Shown one piece after another: positions 22,128 to 31,634 of a stretch of 64,000 nt of DNA. Origin of the DNA: Motilibacter peucedani (GTDB lineage: Bacteria > Actinomycetota > Actinomycetes > Motilibacterales > Motilibacteraceae). Every line of letters begins with the position of its first letter. Position 1 is the first letter of the stretch. The stretch spans positions 62,001 through 126,000 of the forward strand of contig NZ_RBWV01000010.1 in the NCBI RefSeq assembly GCF_003634695.1. The letters run 5' to 3'. The position numbers were made by a program, and so were the translations under genes. The notes below the pieces were generated by a model. It worked only from the letters and a program-made list of their open reading frames with translations. It searched no databases and was not told where the DNA came from.

Positions 22128-23068
22128 GACTCGGCCTCTCTGCGGAACGTGTTGACCAGGTAGGTGATGATGAACGTGAGCGAGATGACCAGCAGGATCA
22201 CCGCTATGGCTGACCCGAAGCCGAGCCGGCTCGCCTCGCCGAGGATGTTCTGGGTGATCAGCACCGAGAGCAGCTCGAGCCCGTTGGTGCCGCCGTTGAG
22301 GATGTAGACGATGTCGAAGGCACGCAGCGACTCGATCACCGTCACGACCAGGACGACGACGTTGACGGGCCGCAGCGCCGGGAAGACGACGTAGCGGAAC
22401 GTCTGCACCTCGGTCGCACCGTCGATCGACGAGGCCTCCTTGATGGAGGTGTCGACGCTCTTCAGGCCCGCCAGGTAGAGCACCATGATGTAGCCGACGT
22501 GCTTCCACGTCGCGGCGACCAGGACGGCCCAGATGTTGACCTTCGGGTTGCCGAGCCAGTCGACGTGCGAGCCGAAGGCGTTGTTGATGAGGCCCTGGTC
22601 GTTGGAGTAGATCAGCGTCCAGATGAAGCCGACGAGGGCGAGCGACAGGACCACCGGCGTGTAGAGCGCGCTCTGGTAGAACCTGCTGCCCTTGAGCTCC
22701 TTGTCGAGCAGGATCGCGAAGAACAGCCCGAGCGGCGTCCCGATCAGCAGCAGGACGCCGAGCCAGTAGAGGTTGTGGTGGACCGCCGGCCAGAACGGCG
22801 GGTAGTTGGTCGCGATCTGGTGGTAGTTGTCAGCGCCCACCCACTTGATCGAGCTGACCCCGCCGATGCCGTCCCACTTGCCGAACGACAGGACGACCGA
22901 GAGGACCGCAGGCAGCCAGACCAGCGCGACGTGCAGGACCGTGGGCACGCCGAGCATGAGGCCGAGGACGAGCTTGTCCCTGCCGGAGAAGCGGCGGCTG
23001 CCGCGCCGTCGGCGGGGGGCCGGGGCCCCCGCCGTCGGCGCGGCAGGCTGCTGCGTGCTGGTTGCCAT
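22124..23068 (-). CDS. carbohydrate ABC transporter permease (MalF/GanP type)
   Basis: This is the first membrane subunit of the galactoside importer, 314 residues. A short basic cytoplasmic tail precedes the first span ('KLVLGLMLGVPTVLHVALVWLP'). The EAA loop is 'EASSIDGATEVQTFRYVVFP', and the following 'VTVIESLRAFDIVYILNGGTNG' is typical of MalF-type permeases. It starts 4 bases after the stop of the binding-protein gene and overlaps the next permease. No ATPase gene accompanies it. Confidence 0.93.
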   Translation of the reverse strand: MATSTQQPAAPTAGAPAPRRRRGSRRFSGRDKLVLGLMLGVPTVLHVALVWLPAVLSVVLSFGKWDGIGGVSSIKWVGADNYHQIATNYPPFWPAVHHNLYWLGVLLLIGTPLGLFFAILLDKELKGSRFYQSALYTPVVLSLALVGFIWTLIYSNDQGLINNAFGSHVDWLGNPKVNIWAVLVAATWKHVGYIMVLYLAGLKSVDTSIKEASSIDGATEVQTFRYVVFPALRPVNVVVLVVTVIESLRAFDIVYILNGGTNGLELLSVLITQNILGEASRLGFGSAIAVILLVISLTFIITYLVNTFRREAES

Positions 23069-23072
23069 GTGC

Positions 23073-24473
23073 TCAGCTCGCGAAGATGGACTTGGCCTGG
23101 GACTGGATGTTCTTGGTCAGCCCGTCGATGTCCTTCGGGTTCTTGATGAAGGACTGGAACGACGGGATGATGACGGTCGAGGCGAAGTCGGGGCGCGTGT
23201 CGCGGTCGAGGAACTGCGCGATGTTCTTGGAGGCGCCGATGAGCTCGGCGGCCTTCTTCTGCAGCGCGTTGTAGCCCGAGGTGTCGGCCTGCTTGTTGGC
23301 CGCGACGTCGTTCGAGTCGGTCTTGAGGTAGGTGTTCTCCGCCTCGGCCGAGCCGACGTAGGTGAGGAACGCCTTGGCGCCCTCCTCGTTCTTCGGCTTC
23401 TTGGCCATCATGAGCCCGTCGATCGGGGCGTCGATGGAGTCGGTGCCGTGCTCGGGGTTGATCTCGGGGAACGCGAAGAAGTCGAGGTCCTCGAGGTCGG
23501 CGCCCGTGAACTGCTGGCCGACGAACGAGCCGAGGACGTACATCCCGGACTTCTTGTTCTTCAGGTTGCCGGCGGCCTCCTGCCAGGTGCGCCCGAGCGC
23601 ACCCTGCTCGGAGAACTGGAGCAGCTCGGCCCAGTGCGAGAACACGTCCTTGACCTTGGCGTCCTCCCACGACTCCTTGCCGGCCATCAGGTCGACGTGG
23701 AACTGGTAGCCGTTGACGCGCATGTTGATGATGTCGAACGTGCCCATGGCGGGCCAGCCGTCCTTGTCGGCGAAGCCGACCGGCGCGAGGCCGTCGCCCT
23801 TCATCTTGGTGGCGAGCGCCTTGAGCTCGTCCCACGTCTTGGGGACGGTGTAGCCGCCCTTCTCGAAGACGCTCTTTCGGTAGAACACGGCCCACGGGTA
23901 GTTGTAGATCGGGACGAAGTACTGCTTGCCGTCGTCGCCGGTCGAGGCCTGCTTGAAGGCGTCGGAGAAGTCGGCCCCGATGTTCTGCCACACGTCGCTG
24001 ATGTCGCCCGCGAGGTTCTTGGCCGCGAAGAAGCGCATGCGGTAGCCGGCGAACCAGGTGAAGACGTCGTCCGGCTTGCCCTGCAGGTAGGAGTTGATCT
24101 GCTCCTGGAACGTGTTGTGGTCGACGGTGTTGATCTTGACGTCGGCACCGGAGTTCTTGGCCTTGAACGCGTCGGCGACGGCCTGGTAGGCCGCCTTCGG
24201 GACGGCGTCGGAGCCGTTGGAGCCGAAGGTGATGGTGCCCTTCGCCGCGCCGGCGCCACCCGCGGAACCGGTGCCGGCCGAGGCGGCGGCCCCGCCCGAG
24301 CTGCTCGCGGGCGCGCTGCTGCCGGACGGGCTGCTGCTGCCGCCGCACGCGGCGAGCGTGGGCACGGCGGCGAGCGCGCCGGCTCCGGCGATGCCCTTGA
24401 GCATGGTGCGGCGGTCGACGCGGAAGCCGACCTCGCGCGGACTGGGCGAGGTCGGGCCGAAGCGACGGGTCAT
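23073..24473 (-). CDS. extracellular sugar-binding lipoprotein of the galactoside operon
   Basis: This is the solute-binding component of the importer, 466 residues. The N-terminus has a twin-arginine-like signal ('VDRRTMLKGIAGAGALAAVPTL') and lipobox LAAC followed by a Ser/Gly/Ala-rich linker of about 35 residues, so it is exported and lipid-anchored. The mature part matches family 1 binding proteins ('VPKAAYQAVADAFKAKN', 'PDDVFTWFAGYRMRFFA', 'AVFYRKSVFEKGGYTVPKTWDELKALA'). The ATG at 24473 has an AAGGAGAG site and is the first gene after the predicted promoter. Galactoside specificity is inferred from the two galactosidases downstream. Confidence 0.93.
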   Translation of the reverse strand: MTRRFGPTSPSPREVGFRVDRRTMLKGIAGAGALAAVPTLAACGGSSSPSGSSAPASSSGGAAASAGTGSAGGAGAAKGTITFGSNGSDAVPKAAYQAVADAFKAKNSGADVKINTVDHNTFQEQINSYLQGKPDDVFTWFAGYRMRFFAAKNLAGDISDVWQNIGADFSDAFKQASTGDDGKQYFVPIYNYPWAVFYRKSVFEKGGYTVPKTWDELKALATKMKGDGLAPVGFADKDGWPAMGTFDIINMRVNGYQFHVDLMAGKESWEDAKVKDVFSHWAELLQFSEQGALGRTWQEAAGNLKNKKSGMYVLGSFVGQQFTGADLEDLDFFAFPEINPEHGTDSIDAPIDGLMMAKKPKNEEGAKAFLTYVGSAEAENTYLKTDSNDVAANKQADTSGYNALQKKAAELIGASKNIAQFLDRDTRPDFASTVIIPSFQSFIKNPKDIDGLTKNIQSQAKSIFAS

Positions 24474-24524
24474 GGAGCTCTCCTTGACGAGGTCGAACTG
24501 ACAGAGTCGTGTCACCGTGGAGCA

Positions 24525-24549
24525 GGAACCGAACGGAACCGAACAGAAC
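24525..24549. repeat. 10-base direct repeats in the operon leader
   Basis: GGAACCGAAC occurs twice in tandem (24525-24534, 24535-24544), followed by a partial third unit AGAAC. The repeat length equals one helical turn, so bound protein copies would stack on one face of the DNA. It lies just downstream of the operon promoter. Confidence 0.6.
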
Positions 24550-24557
24550 TGCTCGCC

Positions 24558-24586
24558 ATTCCACGACTCCGCACACGCCGTGTCAA
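24558..24586 (-). promoter_or_regulatory. predicted promoter of the galactoside operon
   Basis: On the minus strand TTGACA (24581-24586), a 17-base spacer and TGGAAT (24558-24563) form a good sigma-70-type promoter. The leader would be about 78 bases and contains tandem 10-base repeats. Confidence 0.6.
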
Positions 24587-24613
24587 TCCCCGGGTCGATA
24601 ACGCTACGGACAC

Positions 24614-24637
24614 GATCTGCTGTGAGGCAGGCAGATC
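24614..24637. promoter_or_regulatory. inverted repeat between the galactoside operon and deoR-type gene
   Basis: GATCTGC (24614-24620) and GCAGATC (24631-24637) form a perfect 7-base inverted repeat with a 10-base spacer, 28 bases upstream of the operon's -35 box. It is a candidate regulator or activator site. Confidence 0.45.
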
Positions 24638-24683
24638 TGCGCCGCCTCAGCGGTTCCGGCGACTGGCGGGGGTGGAGGTCCGG

Positions 24684-24700
24684 CTTGTTGGAACTTGTTG
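24684..24700. repeat. two CTTGTTG direct repeats, 10 bases apart, before the DeoR gene
   Basis: CTTGTTG occurs at 24684-24690 and 24694-24700, and the second copy overlaps the predicted -35 box of the DeoR gene. DeoR-family regulators often bind short direct repeats, so this may be an autoregulatory operator. Confidence 0.45.
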
Positions 24701-24726
24701 ACTTGGTCCGCTTCCTGGGGCAGGGT
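24698..24726 (+). promoter_or_regulatory. predicted promoter of the DeoR-family gene, leaderless type
   Basis: TTGACT (24698-24703), 17 bases, then CAGGGT (24721-24726), followed 7 bases later by the GTG start at 24734. Transcription should begin at or next to the start codon. Confidence 0.55.
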
Positions 24727-24733
24727 GGGCGCC

Positions 24734-25519
24734 GTGACCTCCGTCCAGGGCCTGCTCGCACCGCAGCGGCAGGCGCTGATCCTCGAGGAGCTCAACAACG
24801 CCGGAGCGGTGCGCGTGAGCGAGCTGGTGCGCCGGCTCGGCGTCTCGGACATGACGATCCGGCGCGACCTCGACAGCCTCGCGAGCCGAGGCCTGGCCGA
24901 GAAGGTCCACGGCGGCGCGACGCGCCCGGTGGTCCGTCCCTCCGACGAGCCGACGTTCGTGGCGAAGTCGTCACGGCAGACGGCGGAGAAGCACGCGATC
25001 GCCCGCCGTGCCGCGACGCTCGTGCAGCCCGGGGCCGCCGTCGCGATCTCGGCCGGCACCACCACCTCCGCGCTGGCGCAGCAGCTCACCGCCGTGCCGG
25101 GCCTCACGGTGGTCACCAACTCGCTGCCGGTCGCCGAAGCGCTGATGGAGAACGACTCCGACGACCGCACGGTGGTGCTGACCGGCGGCGAGTGCACGCC
25201 GTCGCGGGCGCTCGTCGGCACCGTCACCGTCGCCGCCCTGCACTCCCTGCACGTCGACCTGGTGTTCATGGGCGTGCACGGGCTCGACGCCCAGGCAGGG
25301 CTGACGACGCCCAACATGCTCGAGGCCGAGACCAACCGCGCGATGATCGCCGCCGGCGGCCGGCTGGTCGTCGTGGCCGACCACACCAAGTGGGGCACGA
25401 TCGGGCTCAGCCGCTTCGCTCGCATCGACGACGTCGACGTCGTCGTCAGCGACGCGGCGCTCCCCGACGACGCGCGCGAGCACCTCTCGCAGCGCACCGA
25501 GCTCGTGCTCGCCGGCTGA
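24734..25519 (+). CDS. DeoR/GlpR-family transcriptional regulator
   Basis: This repressor of carbohydrate genes has 261 residues. The N-terminal DeoR winged helix is clear ('RQALILEELNNAGAVRVSELVRRLGVSDMTIRRDLDSLASRGLAEKVHGGA'). It is followed by the sugar-phosphate-sensing DeoRC domain with 'AISAGTTTSALAQQL', 'VVTNSLPVAEAL', 'LTGGE' and 'VVVADHTKWG'. It is divergent from the galactoside operon, which it most likely controls in response to a sugar phosphate, probably an intermediate of galactose use. The effector is inferred. The GTG at 24734 was chosen because a complete promoter ends 7 bases before it. Confidence 0.93.
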   Translation: MTSVQGLLAPQRQALILEELNNAGAVRVSELVRRLGVSDMTIRRDLDSLASRGLAEKVHGGATRPVVRPSDEPTFVAKSSRQTAEKHAIARRAATLVQPGAAVAISAGTTTSALAQQLTAVPGLTVVTNSLPVAEALMENDSDDRTVVLTGGECTPSRALVGTVTVAALHSLHVDLVFMGVHGLDAQAGLTTPNMLEAETNRAMIAAGGRLVVVADHTKWGTIGLSRFARIDDVDVVVSDAALPDDAREHLSQRTELVLAG

Positions 25520-25562
25520 GGCCGGTCGGTCGGCCCGGGGCGGTCTGGCAGGCTGTGGCACC

Positions 25563-26510
25563 GTGCAGGTCTGGCGAGGAGTAGACGCGGTCCCGGCGAG
25601 CCACGGGCCGTCGGTGGTGACCATCGGCGTCTTCGACGGCGTCCACCGCGGCCACCGGGCGGTGGTCTCCGAGGTCGTCGCGCACGCGCGCAGCCGCGGC
25701 GCCGCCGCGGTCGTGGTCACCTTCGACCCGCACCCGCTGGAGGTGCTGCGCCCCGAGCTCGCTCCCAAGGCCCTGACCACTGTCGACCACCGGGCCCAGC
25801 TGCTCGGCGAGGTCGGCGTGGACGCCGTCCTCGTGCTGCCCTTCGACCGCGAGCTGGCGGGCTGGTCGCCCGAGCGGTTCGTCGACGACGTGCTGGTGGG
25901 CGCCCTCGGCGCCGCCGAGGTCGTCGTCGGCGAGGACTTCCGCTTCGGCGCCCGGGCCGCCGGCGACATCACGACGCTGCGCGCGCTCGGCGCCGAGCGC
26001 GGGTTCGAGGTCACCGCGCTGGCGCCGGTCGGCGACACCGGGCACCGCTGGTCGAGCACGTACGTCCGCGACCGGGTCGCGCTCGGGGAGATGGAGGTGG
26101 CCGCGCGCGCCCTGTCCCGCCCCCACCGGCTCGAGGGCCCGGTCACCCACGGCGACAAGCGCGGCCGCGAGCTCGGCTTCCCGACGGCCAACCTCGGCGT
26201 CGGCCCGCACGCGGCGATCCCGGCCGACGGCATCTACGCCGGCTGGCTGCTGCGCCCCGCCACCGGCCAGCGGCTCCCCGCCGCCGTCTCGATCGGCACC
26301 AACCCGACCTTCGACGGCGTCGCGCGCCGGGTGGAGGCCTACGTGCTGGGCTTCGACGACCGGCCCGAGGAGCTCGACCTCTACGACGAGCACGTCGCGG
26401 TCGACTTCGTCACCCGCATCCGCGACACCGTCCGCTTCACCAGCATCGAGGCCCTGGTCGAGCAGATGCACCGCGACGTGGTCGAGGTCGCCCGCGTGCT
26501 CGGCGTCTGA
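25563..26510 (+). CDS. ribF: bifunctional riboflavin kinase / FAD synthetase
   Basis: RibF phosphorylates riboflavin to FMN and adenylates FMN to FAD. The 315-residue protein has the N-terminal nucleotidyltransferase domain ('[17 protein letters not shown]', '[15 protein letters not shown]', '[16 protein letters not shown]', '[13 protein letters not shown]') and the C-terminal kinase domain ('[20 protein letters not shown]', 'GIYAGWL', '[11 protein letters not shown]', 'VEAYVLGFD'). The GTG start is preceded by a CAGGCT -10-like box 8 bases upstream and has no ribosome site, so it may be leaderless. In relatives ribF follows truB directly. Here the galactoside block separates them. Confidence 0.97.
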   Translation: MQVWRGVDAVPASHGPSVVTIGVFDGVHRGHRAVVSEVVAHARSRGAAAVVVTFDPHPLEVLRPELAPKALTTVDHRAQLLGEVGVDAVLVLPFDRELAGWSPERFVDDVLVGALGAAEVVVGEDFRFGARAAGDITTLRALGAERGFEVTALAPVGDTGHRWSSTYVRDRVALGEMEVAARALSRPHRLEGPVTHGDKRGRELGFPTANLGVGPHAAIPADGIYAGWLLRPATGQRLPAAVSIGTNPTFDGVARRVEAYVLGFDDRPEELDLYDEHVAVDFVTRIRDTVRFTSIEALVEQMHRDVVEVARVLGV

Positions 26511-26552
26511 GCAGCACGAGCTCGGCCGACGGGCCGGTCGCCGCGTGGCTGG

Positions 26553-26558
26553 TAGCCT
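26553..26558 (+). promoter_or_regulatory. putative -10 box of rpsO
   Basis: TAGCCT lies 94 bases before the rpsO GTG, inside the ribF-rpsO intergenic region. No clear -35 is visible. Confidence 0.35.
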
Positions 26559-26646
26559 GGGAGCTGCCGTCATCGACCGGCCACGGACAGAGAGCGCCTC
26601 GCGGAACAGCCCGGGGCACCGTGCAACGAGCCCGGAAGGACCCCGC

Positions 26647-26916
26647 GTGCCCCTCGACTCAGACACGAAGAAGCGCATCCTCGACGAGTACAGCCTCACC
26701 CCTGGCGACACGGGTTCCCCGGAGGCCCAGGTGGCGCTGCTCAGCCAGCGCATCCGCGACCTCACCGAGCACCTGAAGACCCACAAGCACGACCACCACA
26801 GCCGTCGTGGTCTGCTGCTGCTGGTCGGCCGTCGGCGCCGCCTCCTGCAGTACCTCGCCAAGACCGACATCGCGCGCTACCGCTCGCTCATCGAGCGGCT
26901 CGGCCTGCGCCGCTAG
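26647..26916 (+). CDS. rpsO: 30S ribosomal protein S15
   Basis: S15 is a primary 16S-rRNA-binding protein of the 30S platform. The 89-residue sequence '[20 protein letters not shown]' and '[49 protein letters not shown]' is unmistakable and full length. The GTG at 26647 has a GGAAGGA ribosome site. A very stable hairpin begins 7 bases after the stop, between rpsO and pnp. Confidence 0.98.
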   Translation: MPLDSDTKKRILDEYSLTPGDTGSPEAQVALLSQRIRDLTEHLKTHKHDHHSRRGLLLLVGRRRRLLQYLAKTDIARYRSLIERLGLRR

Positions 26917-26923
26917 CACTGCA

Positions 26924-26955
26924 CGGAGGGAGCAGCCCCAGGGCTGCTCCCTCCG
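26924..26955 (+). terminator. rpsO-pnp intergenic hairpin
   Basis: CGGAGGGAGCAGCCC (26924-26938) is exactly complementary to 26941-26955, giving a stem of up to 15 pairs with a minimal loop. It lacks a T-tract. In E. coli and Streptomyces the equivalent rpsO-pnp hairpin partly terminates transcription and is an RNase III processing site used in PNPase control. The same role is likely here. The remaining 228 bases up to pnp hold no gene. Confidence 0.75.
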
Positions 26956-27183
26956 CCCGCTTCCGGGCCAGTCCGCATCCGGTTCCACGAACCACACGCC
27001 CTGCACCAGGCAGGACGACACCACCAGGATGAGGTCGGCCCGCCCGACGAGGACGTCACCCGGTCCTCGGCAGTGGCTCCCGGGACCCGGCTCCGCGCCG
27101 GCCGCCCGAGGGCTTCTCTCGAAGACCGGCGCCCAGACGCAGCTCGCCCGGCGGACCGTCCCCCGAGCACCACAGGAGGACCC

Positions 27184-29418
27184 GTGTCGGGTCAGGAGAT
27201 CACCACGGCCGAGGCCGTCATCGACAACGGGCGCTTCGGCACCCGCACCGTCCGCTTCGAGACCGGGCGCCTCGCCCGGCAGGCCGCCGGCTCCGCCGTC
27301 GCCTACCTCGACGACGAGACCATGCTGCTCTCGGCGACCACCGCGTCGAAGAACCCCAAGGACCAGTTCGACTTCTTCCCGCTGACGGTCGACGTCGAGG
27401 AGCGGATGTACGCCGCGGGCAAGATCCCCGGCTCGTTCTTCCGCCGCGAGGGCCGCCCCAGCGAGGACGCGATCCTCACCTGCCGCCTGATCGACCGCCC
27501 GCTGCGCCCCTCGTTCGTCAAGGGCCTGCGCAACGAGATCCAGGTCGTCGTCACGGTCATGTCGCTCAACCCGCAGGACCCCTACGACGTCGTCGCCATC
27601 AACGCCGCGTCGCTCTCGACCCAGCTGGCCGGCCTGCCCTTCAGCGGCCCGATCGGCGCGACCCGCGTCGCGCTCATCGAGGGCCAGTGGGTGGCGTTCC
27701 CGACCCACGAGCAGAGCGAGCGCTCGGTCTTCGACATGGTCGTGGCCGGCCGCGTGGTCGCCGACGGCGACGTCGCGATCATGATGGTCGAGGCGGAGGC
27801 CACGCCGTCCGCGTGGAGCCTCATCAAGGACGAGGGCCAGGGCGCCCCGACCGAGGAGGTCGTCGCCGAGGGCCTCGAGGCGGCCAAGCCGTTCATCAAG
27901 GTCCTGTGCGAGGCGCAGTCGCGCGTCGCGGCCGAGGCCGCCAAGGAGACCCGCGAGTTCCCGCTCTTCCCGGACTACCAGCCCGACGCCTTCGAGGCCG
28001 TCGAGGCCGCGGTGAGCACCGAGCTCTCCGCCGCCCTGACCATCGCGGGCAAGCTGGAGCGCGAGGCCGAGACCGACCGCGTCAAGGGCCTGGTCTCCGA
28101 GCGCCTCGGCGAGCAGTTCGCCGGGCGCGAGAAGGAGCTCTCCGGCGCCTTCCGCTCGCTGACCAAGAAGCTGGTGCGCGAGCGCATCCTGCGCGACAAC
28201 GTACGCATCGACGGCCGCGGCCTCGCCGACATCCGCTCGCTCGCGGCCGAGGTCGAGGTCGTCCCGCGCGTCCACGGCTCGGCGCTGTTCGAGCGCGGCG
28301 AGACCCAGATCCTCGGGGTCACGACGCTCAACATGCTGCGCATGGAGCAGCAGCTCGACACGCTGTCGCCGGTGACGCGCAAGCGCTACATGCACAACTA
28401 CAACTTCCCGCCCTACAGCACCGGCGAGACCGGCCGCGTGGGCTCGCCCAAGCGCCGCGAGATCGGCCACGGCGCGCTCGCCGAGCGGGCGCTCGTGCCC
28501 GTGCTGCCTGCGCGCGAGGAGTTCCCCTACGCGATCCGCCAGGTCTCCGAGGCGCTGGGCTCCAACGGCTCGACGTCGATGGGCTCGGTCTGCGCCTCGA
28601 CCATGTCGCTGCTCAACGCCGGCGTGCCGCTGCGCGCGCCGGTCGCCGGCATCGCCATGGGCCTGGTCTCCGACACCGTCGACGGCGAGACCCGCTACGC
28701 GGCGCTCACCGACATCCTCGGTGCCGAGGACGCGTTCGGCGACATGGACTTCAAGGTCGCCGGCACCACCGAGTTCGTGACCGCGATCCAGCTCGACACC
28801 AAGCTCGACGGCATCCCCGCCTCGGTCCTGGCCGGCGCGCTCACCCAGGCCCGCAACGCCCGCCTCGAGATCCTCGAGGTCATGGCCGAGGCCATCGACG
28901 CGCCCGACGAGATGTCGCCGTTCGCGCCGCGCATCATCACGGTCAAGATCCCGACCGACAAGATCGGCGAGGTCATCGGCCCCAAGGGCAAGATGATCAA
29001 CCAGATCCAGGAGGACACCGGCGCCGAGATCTCGATCGAGGACGACGGCACCATCTACATCGGTGCCGCCGACGGCCCGAGCGCCGAGGCCGCGCGCACC
29101 GTCATCAACGGCATCGCCAACCCGACGATGCCCGAGATCGGCGAGCGCTACCTCGGCACGGTCGTCAAGACCACCACCTTCGGCGCCTTCGTCGCCCTCA
29201 CCCCCGGCCGCGACGGCCTGCTGCACATCTCGCAGCTGCGCAAGATCGCCGGTGGCAAGCGCGTCGAGAACGTCGAGGACGTGGTCAAGGTCGGGCAGAA
29301 GATCCAGGTCGAGATCGCCGAGATCGACCCCCGCGGCAAGCTCTCGCTCGTGCCGGTGGTCGAGGAGTCCGCCGACTCCGCGGCCGAGGGCGCTGACGCC
29401 GCGACCGTCGACGCCTGA
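27184..29418 (+). CDS. pnp: polyribonucleotide nucleotidyltransferase (PNPase)
   Basis: PNPase is a phosphorolytic 3'-5' exoribonuclease and, in actinobacteria, also the main RNA 3'-tailing enzyme. The 744-residue protein has two RNase PH cores (N-terminal '[35 protein letters not shown]', second core '[23 protein letters not shown]'), an all-helical linker, a KH domain ('[20 protein letters not shown]') and an S1 domain ('[21 protein letters not shown]'). The GTG at 27184 has an AGGAGGA ribosome site. The next gene starts one base after the stop codon. Length and motifs are complete. Confidence 0.98.
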   Translation: MSGQEITTAEAVIDNGRFGTRTVRFETGRLARQAAGSAVAYLDDETMLLSATTASKNPKDQFDFFPLTVDVEERMYAAGKIPGSFFRREGRPSEDAILTCRLIDRPLRPSFVKGLRNEIQVVVTVMSLNPQDPYDVVAINAASLSTQLAGLPFSGPIGATRVALIEGQWVAFPTHEQSERSVFDMVVAGRVVADGDVAIMMVEAEATPSAWSLIKDEGQGAPTEEVVAEGLEAAKPFIKVLCEAQSRVAAEAAKETREFPLFPDYQPDAFEAVEAAVSTELSAALTIAGKLEREAETDRVKGLVSERLGEQFAGREKELSGAFRSLTKKLVRERILRDNVRIDGRGLADIRSLAAEVEVVPRVHGSALFERGETQILGVTTLNMLRMEQQLDTLSPVTRKRYMHNYNFPPYSTGETGRVGSPKRREIGHGALAERALVPVLPAREEFPYAIRQVSEALGSNGSTSMGSVCASTMSLLNAGVPLRAPVAGIAMGLVSDTVDGETRYAALTDILGAEDAFGDMDFKVAGTTEFVTAIQLDTKLDGIPASVLAGALTQARNARLEILEVMAEAIDAPDEMSPFAPRIITVKIPTDKIGEVIGPKGKMINQIQEDTGAEISIEDDGTIYIGAADGPSAEAARTVINGIANPTMPEIGERYLGTVVKTTTFGAFVALTPGRDGLLHISQLRKIAGGKRVENVEDVVKVGQKIQVEIAEIDPRGKLSLVPVVEESADSAAEGADAATVDA

Positions 29419-29419
29419 C

Positions 29420-30850
29420 GTGACGACCCGTAGCACCTCTGCGAGCGGCCGCCCCTCCGGGCGGCCGCTCGTCGCGGGTCCCGCCGCCGCTGCCCCTGCT
29501 GCGCGCGGCCAGCGGCTCGCCGTGCAGAAGCCCGGCACCACCCGCACCGTCGTCGAGCAGGGCGCGGGCGGCGGCACCATCCGGCGCACCGTGCTCCCCG
29601 GCGGCCTCCGGGTCGTCACCGAGGCCGTGCCCGGCGTGCGCTCGGTCGCCGTCGGCATCTGGGTCGGCGTGGGCTCGCGCGACGAGACGCCCAGCCTCGC
29701 CGGCGCCAGCCACTACCTCGAGCACCTGCTGTTCAAGGGCACCCGCAGGCGCTCCGCGCTCGACATCTCGGTCGCGATCGACGCCGTCGGCGGCGAGATC
29801 AACGCGTTCACGAGCAAGGAGTACACCTGCTACTACGCGCGGGTCCTCGACGAGGACCTGCCGCTGGCCATCGACGTCGTGAGCGACCTGGTCACCTCCT
29901 CGGTGATCACCGCCGCCGACGTCGAGGCCGAGCGCGGGGTGATCCTCGAGGAGATCGCCATGCACGACGACGACCCGAGCGACGCCGCCCACGAGGTCTT
30001 CACCGAGGCGCTGTTCGGCAGCTCGCCGCTCGGTCGCCCCGTGCTCGGCACGGTCGAGTCGATCGAGTCGCTCTCGCGCACCGCCATCAACGGCTACTAC
30101 AAGCGCCGCTACCGCCCCGAGTCGATGGTCGTGTCCGTCGCCGGCAACGTCGAGCACGCTGCGGTGGTCCGCCTGGTGCGCAAGGCGTTCCGCGCCTCCG
30201 GCGTGCTGGTCGACTCGGTGCTGCCGAGCGCGCCCCGGCTCGGCGTGACCCGCCCGCTGCGGCCGGTCGTCCCCGTGCGGGTGCTCGAACGGCGTACCGA
30301 GCAGGCGAACGTCGTGCTCGGCGTCCCGGGCGTCGCGCGCACCGACCCCCGCCGCTTCGCGCTCGGCGTGCTCAACGCCGCCCTCGGCGGCGGCATGAGC
30401 AGCCGGCTGTTCCAGGAGGTGCGCGAGAAGCGCGGCCTGGCCTACTCCGTCTACAGCTACACCGCGCAGTACGCCGACGCCGGCATGTTCGGCGTCTACG
30501 CCGGGTGCCAGCCCAAGAAGGTCGACGACGTGCTGGCGATCTGCCGCGAGCAGCTCGCGCTCGTCGCGGCCGAGGGCCTCACCGAGGAGGAGCTGCGCCG
30601 CGGCAAGGGCCAGCTGCGCGGCGGGCTCGTGCTCGGGCTCGAGGACAGCGGGTCGCGGATGAGCCGGCTCGGCAAGGCCGAGCTCGTGCACGGCGAGCTG
30701 CTCGGCGTCGACGACCTGCTCGCCCAGATCGAGTCGGTCACCCTCGACGAGGTGTCCGTGGTCGCCGCCCAGCTGCTCGGCGCCACCCCGACCCTCGCGG
30801 TCGTGGGTCCGTTCGACGAGGGCCGCGACTTCAGCGCCGCGGTCGCCTGA
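29420..30850 (+). CDS. M16 family zinc metallopeptidase (pitrilysin/processing-peptidase type)
   Basis: The 476-residue peptidase has the inverted zinc motif HXXEH as HYLEH (His98, Glu101, His102) in 'ASHYLEHLLFKGT', and the distal zinc ligand Glu in 'EAERGVILEEIAMHDDDP'. The second half has the typical 'GGGMSSRLFQEVREKRGLAYSVYS' block. Both M16 halves are on one chain. The first 50 residues are a low-complexity extension. M16 genes directly after pnp are common in actinobacteria. The natural substrate is unknown. Its GTG lies one base after the pnp stop. Confidence 0.92.
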   Translation: MTTRSTSASGRPSGRPLVAGPAAAAPAARGQRLAVQKPGTTRTVVEQGAGGGTIRRTVLPGGLRVVTEAVPGVRSVAVGIWVGVGSRDETPSLAGASHYLEHLLFKGTRRRSALDISVAIDAVGGEINAFTSKEYTCYYARVLDEDLPLAIDVVSDLVTSSVITAADVEAERGVILEEIAMHDDDPSDAAHEVFTEALFGSSPLGRPVLGTVESIESLSRTAINGYYKRRYRPESMVVSVAGNVEHAAVVRLVRKAFRASGVLVDSVLPSAPRLGVTRPLRPVVPVRVLERRTEQANVVLGVPGVARTDPRRFALGVLNAALGGGMSSRLFQEVREKRGLAYSVYSYTAQYADAGMFGVYAGCQPKKVDDVLAICREQLALVAAEGLTEEELRRGKGQLRGGLVLGLEDSGSRMSRLGKAELVHGELLGVDDLLAQIESVTLDEVSVVAAQLLGATPTLAVVGPFDEGRDFSAAVA

Positions 30851-30875
30851 CCCCCGCACCAGAGAGGGGAGCCGC

Positions 30876-31619
30876 GTGATCCGCGTCGCCGTCGTGGGCG
30901 CCTCCGGGCGCATGGGCACCGAGGCGTGCGCCGCCGTCGGGGCGGCCGACGACCTCGAGCTGGTCGCCGCGCTGGGCTCGTCCGACGACCCGGCGCGGCT
31001 CGCCGGAGCCGACGTCGCCGTCGACCTGACCCGCCCGGACGCGGTGCTCGGGACCCTCGAGCGGGCCCTCGGGCTGGGGGTCCCCGCAGTGGTCGTCGGC
31101 ACGTCGGGCATGACCGGCGAGCGGCTCGACGCGGTGCGCGCGCTGCTCGACCGGCACCCCGCCGCGAGCGTGCTGGTCGTCCCCAACTTCAGCGTGGGTG
31201 CCGTGCTCCTCACCCGCTTCGCCGCGCAGGCCGCCCGCTTCTACGAGTCGGTCGAGATCGTCGAGCTCCACCACCCCGGCAAGCTCGACGCCCCGAGCGG
31301 CACCGCCAGGCGCACCGCCCAGCTGGTGGCGCAGGCGCGTCGCGAGGCAGGGCTCGGCGAGCTGCCCGACGCCACGGTCGACGACCCCGACGGCGCCCGC
31401 GGCGCCCGCGTCGACGGCATCCCCGTGCACGCCGTGCGCCTGCGCGGCATGGTCGCCTCCGAGGAGGTGCTGCTCGGCGCGCCGGGGGAGGCGCTGACCC
31501 TGCGCCACGACTCCTTCGACCGCGCGAGCTTCATGCCGGGGCTGCTGCTGGCGGTGCGCCGGGTGCGCGAGCGCCCCGGCCTGACCGTGGGGCTCGAGGC
31601 CTACCTCGACCTCGGCTGA
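30876..31619 (+). CDS. dapB: 4-hydroxy-tetrahydrodipicolinate reductase
   Basis: DapB catalyses the second step of the diaminopimelate/lysine pathway, reducing HTPA to tetrahydrodipicolinate with NAD(P)H. The 247 residues carry the Rossmann motif GASGRMG at the N-terminus, 'VVVGTSGMT', 'VLVVPNFSVGAVLL' and the catalytic-site signature 'ELHHPGKLDAPSGTA' (His pair and Lys). The GTG at 30876 has a GAGAGGGGAG site. It lies 25 bases after the M16 gene, while dapA follows 1 kb downstream. Confidence 0.97.
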   Translation: MIRVAVVGASGRMGTEACAAVGAADDLELVAALGSSDDPARLAGADVAVDLTRPDAVLGTLERALGLGVPAVVVGTSGMTGERLDAVRALLDRHPAASVLVVPNFSVGAVLLTRFAAQAARFYESVEIVELHHPGKLDAPSGTARRTAQLVAQARREAGLGELPDATVDDPDGARGARVDGIPVHAVRLRGMVASEEVLLGAPGEALTLRHDSFDRASFMPGLLLAVRRVRERPGLTVGLEAYLDLG

Positions 31620-31634
31620 CCGGCCGCGTCGCAG

